From Chlamydomonas sphaeroides (Eukaryota; Chlorophyta; Chlorophyceae; Chlamydomonadales; Chlamydomonadaceae), in the NCBI GenBank assembly GCA_001662425.1, contig BDDC01000185.1, positions 21,651-85,650 on the forward strand: a stretch of 64,000 nucleotides of DNA, in the 5' to 3' direction. The notes below the pieces were generated by a model, which saw nothing but the letters and a program-made list of their open reading frames with translations, was not told the origin of the DNA and did not search any database. Of this stretch, positions 32,286-45,100 are shown piece by piece (positions within the stretch are counted from its first letter, which is position 1; each line of letters opens with the position of its first letter). The position numbers and the translations under genes are program-made.

Positions 32286-33777
32286 CGCCGAGGAGAAGTG
32301 CAGTGTGTGCGGCGACGGAGTACAGTGGGAGCTGGGTGCGTGCGCTCATCAGCGCCTGCTGAGGCGAGGCGCCGGTGCGGGCGCTGCGCTCCGCCGCTGG
32401 TGCGCGTGGACCGGAAAGAAAGCGAAAGTACGCGAAGGCACGCAGCAATGAGTGCGACTTGGCGCCCTTAGACTGTAGAACCGGCGTGCGTGCTTGAAGT
32501 TATTGCGGGCAAGCTTGGCGCCTTGCCCGGGGTCCTGTGCATGCCTCGTGTGAAGCCAGTGAACCCACGAGCAACCGGCAGCGCTGCGATCTGTTGGATG
32601 TGACGGCGTTGTTACAACCCCTGGATTCGGGCTGGTGCGCGGCTGTTGGGTGCAGGCCAGGGCGACCGCCGGTGGAGGGGAGGGGCGGGGCGGGTGTAAG
32701 GGAGCTGGGTGGGTGGCCGCACTGACAATGAACGAGGCGTGGGATGAACGAATGATGAATGGAGCAATGGCCCTCGGGGGCGCCGGCGTTGATGAAGCCG
32801 GATGATACTTGTCACGACACACTACGTAATTAGCAACGTGCCGTCACCCCCGTCTGTCCCCGGGCGGTACTGTGCTGGTGCACTTCGGTGTTACGACGTA
32901 CTTTGTACCTTGTCGCACATCGCACTTGCAGCGGCAGGGGCAACGCGGGCCCCTGGGCCTTGACTTGTGACAATGCGACCAACGTGTGTGGCAGGGAAGG
33001 GGTTAACTCTACTGGCGTTGGAGGGCGCGCCTTCTCGCTTTGAGCGGTGCGCGGGAAGAGCCGGCGGGCTGCGAGGGTTGAGGATTTGGGCTTTGCGGCG
33101 AGGCAGGGTGTTGACTGTGTGAGCACGCGAGCAGGGGCCTTGCTAGCGGACGGCGGCCACCAACCAAGCAACCAACCGACCAAGGCGTGGGGCGCTCGGC
33201 GCCGCCGAGCCTTTTTTGCGCCGGCGAGGCCCAGGAGGAGTGCGGACGGAGGTTGGTCGTGACAGGCCAAGCGCAGGTACAGGTTCTTAACTTGGTCTGT
33301 TGTCACGCGCAAGGCGGGTTCGCGGCAGCAGCAGGTACCACTGGCGGACCTTTGACTTGCAAGGCCGTCGGCTCGCTCTCTGTGGCAGACCGCATACCTG
33401 TATCTATCTATTTATTATGTCTTTCGGTGCTGGCGTAAACTTATGAATGAACATGTGGGTCTGCTCTGCTCTCGCGCTCTGGCGCGCAGCAACGCGCTAC
33501 GGCCGGCCGCGGGCCGGCGCTTGAACACGCCCGGCCTGCTGGTGGTTGTGTGGCGCCGTACATACGGCAGTTGACGTGCGGTCTGGGGCGCGGCGGGCCA
33601 TCATTGGCGCCACCCGCCCGCCTACCCGCCTCTGGCGCCGTAGAAGATGCACGGAAGACTTCTGCCTGTGCGCGCTGTTGGGACTGGCATGCATGTTTCT
33701 GGGCGCCGGCGAGCGGCACGGCGCTGCTTGTGGCGTGCGTGTGTCACCGCAGCGGCCGAGCGCGCATCGTTCACACG

Positions 33778-33833
33778 TTGTTGTTGCTGCTGCTGCTGAT
33801 GTCGTTGTTGTCGTTGCTGCTGCTGCTGATATC
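33778..33833 (+). repeat. degenerate TTG/CTG trinucleotide repeat
   Basis: Two consecutive blocks of TTGTTG followed by CTGCTGCTGCTGAT with slight variation make a roughly 28-bp higher-order unit. Confidence 0.8.
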
Positions 33834-34410
33834 GCGGTTACGCGTTCCGACGCCTGTGTTGCAGCATGCGCGGTATGGGGCCGGCGGCCGTGGACGCGGC
33901 CGCGCTGCGCGCCCTGCCTGCTGCTGCTGCGTGGCGTGCAGCGAGGGCGGCGCTGCTGTTATATCCCCCCAGGAGTGTCGCCTCCTGTATTCCCCTGCTT
34001 GCCGCTTTGGCACTATTATAACACCCCTACTTGGGTATCATACATTGTAGCCAGCACCATAAGGCCCTCCTGGCCAGTCCGTTACTATGTACGGCGGCCG
34101 CATGGCTGCGCTGCCTATATATTCCCGTGCGTCGCTTTGTAATACCTCTAGCTAACGCGCCGCTACGTCCTGTGTCCCGGTCCTGGTCTTCATGGCGCCA
34201 CGTTCCGCACGGACCGTGGCAACAAGACCCCGGCCGCGGCGGCAGACGGGCGCGTTGCCTGTGTTGGGCTCTGCACCCGGGTCCCGTGTCCCACTTCGCT
34301 GCCACCCACGCCATGGGCCCTGGTTTCTGCGGCGTCGCTCCGTTGCGCACTGGCCACGAGGGCAGAAGGTGAAGCACCAACGCAGAGAGAAACGGGTGAA
34401 CGCGCCGATA

Positions 34411-34451
34411 GTCCGGTGGGTAGCGCCAGGAGAGGGCGCTACCCACCGGAC
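34411..34451. repeat. perfect 17-bp inverted repeat with 7-base loop
   Basis: The left arm GTCCGGTGGGTAGCGCC (34411-34427) is the exact reverse complement of the right arm at 34435-34451, with loop AGGAGAG. The sequence TGGGTAGCG just after the right arm partly repeats the left arm. It lies in an intergenic region, at least 700 bases from the nearest gene. Confidence 0.95.
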
Positions 34452-35150
34452 TGGGTAGCGCTGCTGGCGGCCTTGTTCAGCTTGCAGGGGACGCGGCTTG
34501 GCCACGGGCCTGGTTGGACCTCTAGATGCATGTACGTAGCTACGTACCCATGCGTATTGCCTCGCAGCCCAGCCCCTGTCTGGGGCTCCCGCCGCGCTCA
34601 CGTCTCCGTGCTTTCATGGCCGTGCACGCGGCCGTGCTCGCGTTCAACATATGTGCCTGCCGCCTGGCTCTCAGGACAGGCGGGTGCTTGGGCAGCATAA
34701 TGGCACAGACCGGGCATATGGGGCATTGCGATCGTGCGATTCAAGGAGGCAGCGAGGGACTGGGGCGCAGGGGAGCGGTGCTGGGGCGGTGTTGCCCTCC
34801 TGGTGTTGTCGGACAACGGAAGAGACCGGGTTGGTCCGGAGACACGGATGCTAGGCTTCTGCATTGTGCCGGGCTGCATGTGTACATGTGAACGCAGCGA
34901 GACGCTGCGTTCTCGCGCTTCAGCACGCAGTGTTTGAGCGCCGGAGGGAGAGAAGGGAGGGCTCAACGTGTGAGGGTTTGGTCCGCCATTTGCAGCAAAC
35001 AAGCCGCGAACCTAAAATTACAATATAAACGGAGACTATTCATTGTTACAGCGAATACATACAAGCGCTCCGGCAGTAGATCCCAAACTTCGCGCATTCT
35101 TCTTCTTCTTTGTCGCGATAGGACCGCCGCGTAAGCAACCGGCGGAAAGA

Positions 35151-35375
35151 ATGCAGCCCAAGGGTGGCGGGAGCGGGGCTGGCGGGAGCCAGCCGCTGAG
35201 CCAGCTGCGCAGTCGCGATGCCGAAGACGACGCTGGAGTCGATTTCGATGATATGGACGCAGGCTTCGAAGGTGGTGCCTATCAACAACAGCAGCAAGAG
35301 AAGTTGCTGGACGCGGACTTCTTCAACGCTTTCCCGGACGATTTCGACGAGAGCGACATGGAGCCGAGCGCGTGA
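35151..35375 (+). CDS. CSN9: COP9 signalosome subunit 9-like (CSNAP) protein
   Basis: Single-exon gene of 74 residues. CSN9/CSNAP is the smallest COP9 signalosome subunit. It tunes the complex that removes NEDD8 from cullins, in cytosol and nucleus. The assignment rests on the C-terminal motif. The residues LLDADFFNAFPDDFDESDM match the family's acidic/aromatic ending, in which a conserved DFFNxFxDxFD-type element binds the CSN3-CSN5-CSN6 region. The N-terminus is Gly/Gln-rich and unique. The central part (DAGVDFDDMDAGFEGG) resembles the family's short conserved Asp/Gly segment. Family members are about 57-80 residues, so the length fits. The ATG at 35151 is the first in frame after the pyrimidine-rich leader. 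The gene is convergent with RPS3. Confidence 0.8.
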   Translation: MQPKGGGSGAGGSQPLSQLRSRDAEDDAGVDFDDMDAGFEGGAYQQQQQEKLLDADFFNAFPDDFDESDMEPSA

Positions 35376-35642
35376 GTTAGCGTAGCCGCTTGTATGGGTT
35401 GACTCTTCGGACGCGGCTTGGCGTGGGGGCTAGGGGGCATCGGTGACCAGAACGCAGGTGTGGGGGCTCGTCAGGGCAGGTGTGCTTGGAGTCCCGGTGG
35501 CAAGCTGCCGGGAGCGTGGAAAGTTGGTAAGGCTCCAAATGCTTGAAGATGTACGAGTGCAGGTTTGCTGTTGGATTGTTCAACCGGGGACGAGCTGCCC
35601 ACGGCAGCCGGCGGGGGTGGCAAGGCATCGCTCATCAACTGC

Positions 35643-35647
35643 TGTAA
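35643..35647 (+). promoter_or_regulatory. candidate TGTAA poly(A) signal for CSN9-like gene
   Basis: Chlorophyte-type poly(A) motif about 270 bases past the stop codon. Confidence 0.5.
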
Positions 35648-35899
35648 GCCGATGGCTGGTCAATTTGCTGCCCTTCCCTCGTGCCAGTCGCCCAATGAGC
35701 TGCTGGGCGTTGCCGCAAAACTTGGATGGCATCATGGCCCCAGGCACCCTGCCGTGCACCCTGCCTGACACGGAAAGCCGCGCCGCACGTGCTGCTGCTG
35801 TGCTAGCCACCACTTGCAGCTGCCTGCCGCTGTCATGGGCCAAAGCAGCTCATGCACGGAGCCAACGTCGCGGTGCCGGCGCTCACACACGTCTTTGGC

Positions 35900-35904
35900 T
35901 TACA
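35900..35904 (-). promoter_or_regulatory. candidate TGTAA poly(A) signal for RPS3
   Basis: TTACA on the plus strand, i.e. TGTAA in the RPS3 direction, about 100 bases past the RPS3 stop codon. Confidence 0.55.
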
Positions 35905-36002
35905 GCGCGCTGCCAGCAGCGGCGTGCGGTTAGGCCGCCGGGCGCGGGGCGCGCAGCAGTCGCGTCCGCGCGCCGCTGCCTCTGTCAACACGGCGGCGCG
36001 GC

Positions 36003-39156
<3,154 letters not shown>

Positions 39157-41361
39157 GTTTGCCAACGGGTGCTGTTCCCGGAGAAGAGGGTTGGGAGAAA
39201 CTCGGCTTCAGGCTTTGGGGCCTGCATGGGCGGCGCCAATTGATTAACTTGGCCCCTCCCACTCCTCTAGGCCTTACCAGTCAAAGCAGCTTCATGCGTC
39301 AATATCATACATGCTGCATGTACTGCTGCACGTTGACGCCGATGCAGTTGTTAATGGATACTTTGCGCTGCGCCACGACGTGTCTGCTTGGGCCATACCT
39401 CTGACCACGCTGGCTTGTTAATGCCAAGGCGACCTTGACAGCGGCGGGGCCCGACACCCGGAACGTCCTCACACCCCGGACGTCCTTGGGTGCTTTCCGC
39501 CGCTGGGCGCAGCGCAGCGGCAACGGCCCCAGCGCCGACAGGCCGTCGCTTGGCCTGAGGCCGGCAGCTCGGCGCTTGGACTAACGCGCCTGTTATGACC
39601 GGCGTCAGTACACGGCAGACGGTTTGCCGATTACTGCGACGCCGTCCCTGCTCCACATGCCCCCTGATGCATTCCAAGCCCTGCTCGCTTTCGAGGGCCC
39701 GGGGGCCGGCCTCCTGACCAGTGGAGTAACAGGAGCGCAGACCCCTTAACCTCGCGGCGAGCCGTCGCTGCAGCTATTGGGTGGCGCTTGGCCTCCTCTC
39801 TGCCCGCGAGAGGCGCACCGCGTGCCTCGTGTGATTGCGGCGGGGCCCGGCACACCGTGCGCCCAGCGCCTGGAAAGACCCCAGGCGCATAGACAGGACG
39901 CACTTACACATGCTTGTTCGGCAGCTCCAGATCAGGCGCAACCCACGTCGCATCAGCGCCATGGTTACTGAGCTGGGCTCGGTCGTGTGCCACGGTGGGT
40001 GTCCGTCGACACCCCCCGTCCCTGGCGGCATACCTCCTTGCGCCCCTGTTTTCAAGGCTGGCGACGGTGTAGGGGTCTATATCAGCCGGCTTGTTCTTTA
40101 TTAACACAGTAAGCACGCCCCGCGCGGCACGCCCTGGGTTGATGGCGCGTCGGTCGTGTGAAGGGAGGAGACGGGGATGTGTTCAGCGTGTGCGCGTGTT
40201 GCTTTTCGCGCTCGATGCCAGGGGCATCTTCAGGCGGGCCGTGCAGGCTGCAGTCCTGCGCACCCGCCAACCAAGCGTGGCGCGCGGACTTGCTGGATTA
40301 AGGAGGGTGCGGGGCTTCATCGTCGTGTCTGGGGCAGGGGCAGGGTGATAAAAACAGACGAAGTCAAGAACCTGTGCCTGCAATCCTGCGAAGGGTCATG
40401 GCCGAGCGGGTGGGTGCCTGAATCTCTGACCGGAAGACCTGAATCCCTGACCTGGATCCCTGACCGGAAGAGCGCTGGTCATGGCACCCGTTGGCCCGAT
40501 CGCGCTGGTGCCCCTACCCTCGCTAGCTAGGTTCTGGGCTGCATCGATCGCCAAATGCGCTTGCGATCCCACCTGCCGCCGCCATTGAGCTTCCCGCCAA
40601 CGTGAAGCCCAACAAAGGGATACGGCAGGAGCCCGAAAGATAGGTGTAATCCTCCGTTTCTCGGCCGGGAGGCCTCCTTTATCCTGACTGGGCACCTGTC
40701 GCAGTACGACCGAACCTGGCTGGTGGCTCCTGTCTGCCGCTAGAACGTGGAAGTCCTCCATCGTCCCCATGGCGCGTGTGGGATGAAGCGCATGGAATGC
40801 ACAGCCGCTCATGGACGATGTACCAGCACGCTAGCAGGGAGTGGAGGCCGCAGATAGCAGGAGCCGCACGAATGCGCGGGGGAAGACGTGGACCGGTGTT
40901 GAATTGGTCATGCAGTCCAGATTGTAACGCGACCGTTGGTTGGCTTCGCTTTGGTCTAAATCACGTTTTCTGGCACACTCTCTCCAGAGGATCAGCCCGG
41001 GCTCTTTGGCTGCTTGCGACCGTCGCGGATGCGTCGGTTTACACTGTAGACGTAGGGGTGGGTATCGACAGCAGCTCTTGTCCTTAAGGCAGAAAATCAA
41101 GCAACCCAACAATTCACACCAACTCGTCACACCCGAACCACAGCTTGCCGCCACCTGGCCCAGCGCTATGCCGGCAGTGGCCCACAGCACAGCGCGCTAC
41201 GAAATTTGTGGACACCGCCCTTGCCTGCCTGGTGGGGGCGTGCAGCCACCCGCACCGCCCTAGCCGTGCCGATGCGCTGCCGTCGGCGTACCTGCAGCGC
41301 TGTAGGGCACCAACACGAGACCGCCGCCCAAACGTGAAGCGGGGATGATGCATAACGTGAA

Positions 41362-41515
41362 CATCCGTGCCCCGCACAACACACGTCACAGAAGCGCGCG
41401 GCATTATGTCATGTCCGTATCCCCCAAACGCACAATGCAAAAGCGCGCGGTGTCGTCATGCCATGTCCGCCCCCCGCACAACGCACGTTCCAAAAGCGTG
41501 CATCGTCATGTCTTG
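41362..41515 (+). repeat. diverged 51-bp minisatellite, three copies
   Basis: Units at about 41362-41413, 41414-41465 and 41466-41515 share the words CCGCACAACGCACG, AAAAGCGCGCGG and GTCATGTC with 15-25% divergence. They lie downstream of the kinase gene stop codon, so they may be transcribed in its 3' UTR. Confidence 0.8.
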
Positions 41516-41710
41516 TCCTGTCCACGCACCCATCCGTCGCAGTCCTCATTGCCACACCCACCCGGCACCACACGTGACAGAGGCAGGCGCAGCTCAGCCG
41601 TGCAGCGCTCAAGGCCGCGCGCTCCATGGCACGCGGCCCTCGGCCGCATCGCCCGCTCACCAGCGCACACAGCGCACGCCGCTGCGTCGTGCTGCGACGA
41701 CGACTGCCGC

Positions 41711-41754
41711 AGCCGCGCGCCCTGTGCGACGTAGCCGCGCGCCCTGTGCGACGT
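41711..41754 (+). repeat. 22-bp perfect tandem duplication
   Basis: AGCCGCGCGCCCTGTGCGACGT occurs twice without a spacer (41711-41732 and 41733-41754). Confidence 0.95.
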
Positions 41755-42115
41755 AGCCGCCGCCACGCTCGCTCCCAGCGCCCGCATCGCCAAAGTATGC
41801 CTAGCGGCCCCAGCCACACGGCCCCAACCCCGCCGCCGCATGGCCTCGCGGGGGGCAGCCGTTGAGCCCCAACGAACCCATCCCCTGCATTCGTCGGCAA
41901 AGCGACAGGCGCCTTGACCGCTGCCGACGAGGACAGCCCGCCGCTCTACACTAGAGGGCGTAGGCAGGAGCACACGACGGTCATCGCAAGGGACGGGGCC
42001 TGAAAGCCCGACGAGGCTTCCTGGCACGTCGCACCCTCTGCTCCTTGGGCCCCCGCCCGCCCGTCCCTCTGCATCGCACACCGCCACGCGCAAACTGGTG
42101 GCCCGGGCTGGCTCT

Positions 42116-45100
42116 TCACACCGCCACCACCACCTCCCGCCGCTGCGTAGCCAGCAGCAGACGCGCCAGCTCCGGCCCGGCCGCCTCCTGCGCGTGCAGG
42201 GACGGGCATGCTCCGTGTTACGGGGGCTACAAGGGCCGCAAGCAGCCTGCCTCGGCGGCGCCCAGATGCAAGGCGCAAGAAAGCCTGCTCGACACACTCA
42301 GAGCGGTGCCGGTGTGAGCAACTACATCTGCAAGGGCACGCGCGTGATGGTGGTGGCACCGCACGCCTTCGCAGCTGCAGCGCAGGATGTGTGTGGATAC
42401 GCACACGCGGGGTTGCGTTTTGTTGAGTGGCGCGAGCCGGAGGTACCTCACCTGCAGCAGCGACTCCACCGCCGACCGCAGCTCAAGCGCCGTGGGCCGC
42501 TCGGCCGGCAGCAGCGCCAGGCAGCGGCGCAGCAGCCGGAAGGCTGACGGGGGCAGGCTGGGTGAGGCGCGGGTCAGGAGGATGGGCGCGACGGGCGCGT
42601 AGTGCAGACGCGGCAGCAGCGGCCGCAGCTGCCTGTGAGGCGGCACGAAAGGGGGCGGCCACGTGAGGATGGGCCGTTGGAGGCCGCCACCCCACACGGC
42701 GGCCCGTCAGCTGCTCCCCAGGAGCTCAGACGCATGCCTCAAGGGCCGGCCGTACGGCAGGCGCTCGCCACCACAGATGCGCCCACAGAGCTGCCAGAGC
42801 CTCAAACCGCATCACCACCCAGCAAGGAAACCAGGCCGTCGCTACGGCGTCCGCACCGCCACACGCTGTGCAACCCGCACCTCATTGACAGCCCGTGCAG
42901 CAACAGCCACAGCACGACGCCGTAGCTGCGGGCGGGCGAAGGGAGCGGAGCGGGGGCAGGAAGCGCGGGGATCAGCAGGGCCCGGCAGCCGGGCAGCGCC
43001 CACACAAAGCCGTGCTCATGCCGTGCCTCCGTGGCGCGCGCCGCCCAGCGCCCACCCGCATCCTGTGCCGTACGCCGTTTGCCGTACACCGTACGCCCGC
43101 ACGGTGCCGGCATGCGCCCGCAGCTGCCCCCACGGGCGCACCTGTAAATGTCGGCGGCGGGTGACAGCTTGCCCTCGCCCATGACCTCGGGCGCTGCGAA
43201 GAAGGGCGTGCCCTGCGGCAGCGGAAGATGCAGGGGGCGCGAGGCGGCGGGCACGTCTGTTGGTTTTGATGGCGGGGGACGCACGCAGGACGACGCGGGG
43301 GCAGCCAGGCACGGAGGGCGCGCCGCTGCTGACCGCCAAGCAGCGCGAGGCACGCAGCGGCCGAGGGCGTGCACGCTGGGCGCGTCCGGACCGGGCGTGT
43401 GGATGGCTGTGCAGGGCTGGGGGCTTGTGTTCAACTTCTAGGGCCGAGACAGAGTACTACCCCACAATCGGCACGCCCCGGGTTGGTGACGCGCTGGTCG
43501 TGCGTAGGAAGAAAGTAGGGATGCGTTTAGGTGCGGGGCTGGTCGCCCCCGCAGGAAGCCCCCTGCGGTGCGCACGCGTGTACTGAAACGGCGTCGCTCA
43601 CCTGCGCCAGGTTGCTGATGTGCGACTGGCCGCCCCCACCCAGCTGCGCGAGAGCAGAGGGGCGCATTGGCAAGAGGATGTGTTGCAGTGTGGATAGCAG
43701 ACCCACGGCAGCAGGGCCGCGCCACAGGGGCAGGGAAGGCAAGGGCAGGCGGGTCGAGGGACGTCGCCGGCCTGAGCCATCCGCAGCACGACCCGCACAT
43801 GCAATGGCGCCATGCTGCTGGCGCCGAGCCGGCCGGCCAGGCGCCGTAGCTGGCGGACCGACACCCAAACCGACACAACCAACCTAGGCTAACCAACGGC
43901 CGTTGGCAACGAACAACCGAACAAGCCAACCTGGACAGACAGCCCGAAGTCGGCTATCTTGTAGCTGAAGCACAGCAGCTCCGCCGCCAGCGCCGCCGCC
44001 GGGCGCCGCAGCAGAGAGCGCACGCCAGCGCTGTTGCCCGACACCGCGGCCGGCGGCGCCGATGCCATCGCCGGGCTATGCCAAGAGGGGGTCGGCAGCG
44101 GGGCGCTGGCGTTTGCCGCGGATGCCGGCTGGCTGACAGCGCCGCCGGCGGCGCCGGTGCCACCAGCGCCGGTGCCGCCAGCGCTCAAGCCATTAGTTGC
44201 CGCGCACGCGAGGCTGGTGGTGATGGTTGCGGTGGTGGTCGCCGTGGCTGTGCTGATCCCCGTGGCGGTGGCGGTGGTGCCGCCAGACAGAGCCGCGCTG
44301 CTGCCGGCCAGCGGCGGCGGCAGCACGACGCGGCTTTGCGTCGCCGCTGCCGGCTCCGGCTGCGCCGCCGCGCCGGCGCCTGCGGGGCCGCTGATGGCGG
44401 CCGCGGCGCGCGTGCTGTTGCACAGCGATGCGGGAGGCTCCGCGGGGCCCTCGGAGGTGACGTCGTTCGAGGGCGCGGTGGCACTGCTGGAGGCTTGGCC
44501 CTCGCTGCTGCACGGCGCCGAGGGCGGCTGCGGCGAGGCAGCGGCGCCGGCGGCGGGCGCTGCGACGGCGAGTGGCGGCGGCGGCGACGGGCCGCCGCTG
44601 GCGCTGCTGCTGCCGCCGGGGCCGCCCTCACCGCTCAGGGCGTCGGGCCACTCGACAGCCGCCAGCACCTGCTTGCGCACGGGAGGCCGAGCGATCACGC
44701 AAGGGCAGGAAGGGCGAGCACAGGTGGTAAAGCAAGCTGAAACGCAAGCAGCGATAGCAAGGAGCAAGCGGCAGAAAATACGTGTATGTAGCGGTTTACG
44801 GTTTTGGGCAGGGCCGCGAGCGGGCTGCCTAAAAGCTCATGCAAGGTCATCTCGGGTTGGTCTCAACGAAGGTGTTGAAGTGCCATGTAGCGCCCCTCGT
44901 GAGACACGCACAGCCGTGGCAATGCTGGCTATGGCTCCGCATGTTGCCGCATATGACTCAGCGCCAACCACGCGAATGGGCTACGCGACCCGTGGTGCGC
45001 TGCCCCAGCCCATAAACCCGCGCTGCCGGCCGCCCCCAGGTCCGTCGAAGCTCGTATGTAGCTGCTCGCTCGCAGCCAACACGACACCGCTAAACATATG

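Larger units (their letters stand above)
32286..35150. other. intergenic region
   Basis: No gene supported. The 3' flank of the 375-residue protein gene comes first (TGTAA at 32695-32699). A TTG/CTG trinucleotide stretch lies at 33778-33833 and a perfect hairpin at 34411-34451. The last few hundred bases are the CSN9-like promoter and 5' UTR, ending in a pyrimidine-rich run (TTCTTCTTCTTCTTTG) near 35096-35111. Confidence 0.5.
35376..36002. other. 3' flanks of two convergent genes
   Basis: Holds the 3' UTRs of the CSN9-like gene (plus) and RPS3 (minus). TGTAA motifs lie at 35643-35647 on the plus strand and 35900-35904 on the minus strand. The spacing is consistent with non-overlapping transcripts about 250 bases apart. 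Nothing else seen. Confidence 0.55.
39157..42115. other. intergenic region between RPS3 and kinase genes
   Basis: Holds the RPS3 promoter and the 3' flank of the kinase gene. No exon chain was found. A short repeat of CTGAATCNCTGACC-type words lies near 40420-40465. A 51-bp minisatellite lies at 41362-41515 and a 22-bp duplication at 41711-41754. A minus-strand TGTAA (plus TTACA at 41038-41042) is a distant poly(A) candidate for the kinase gene. Confidence 0.5.
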
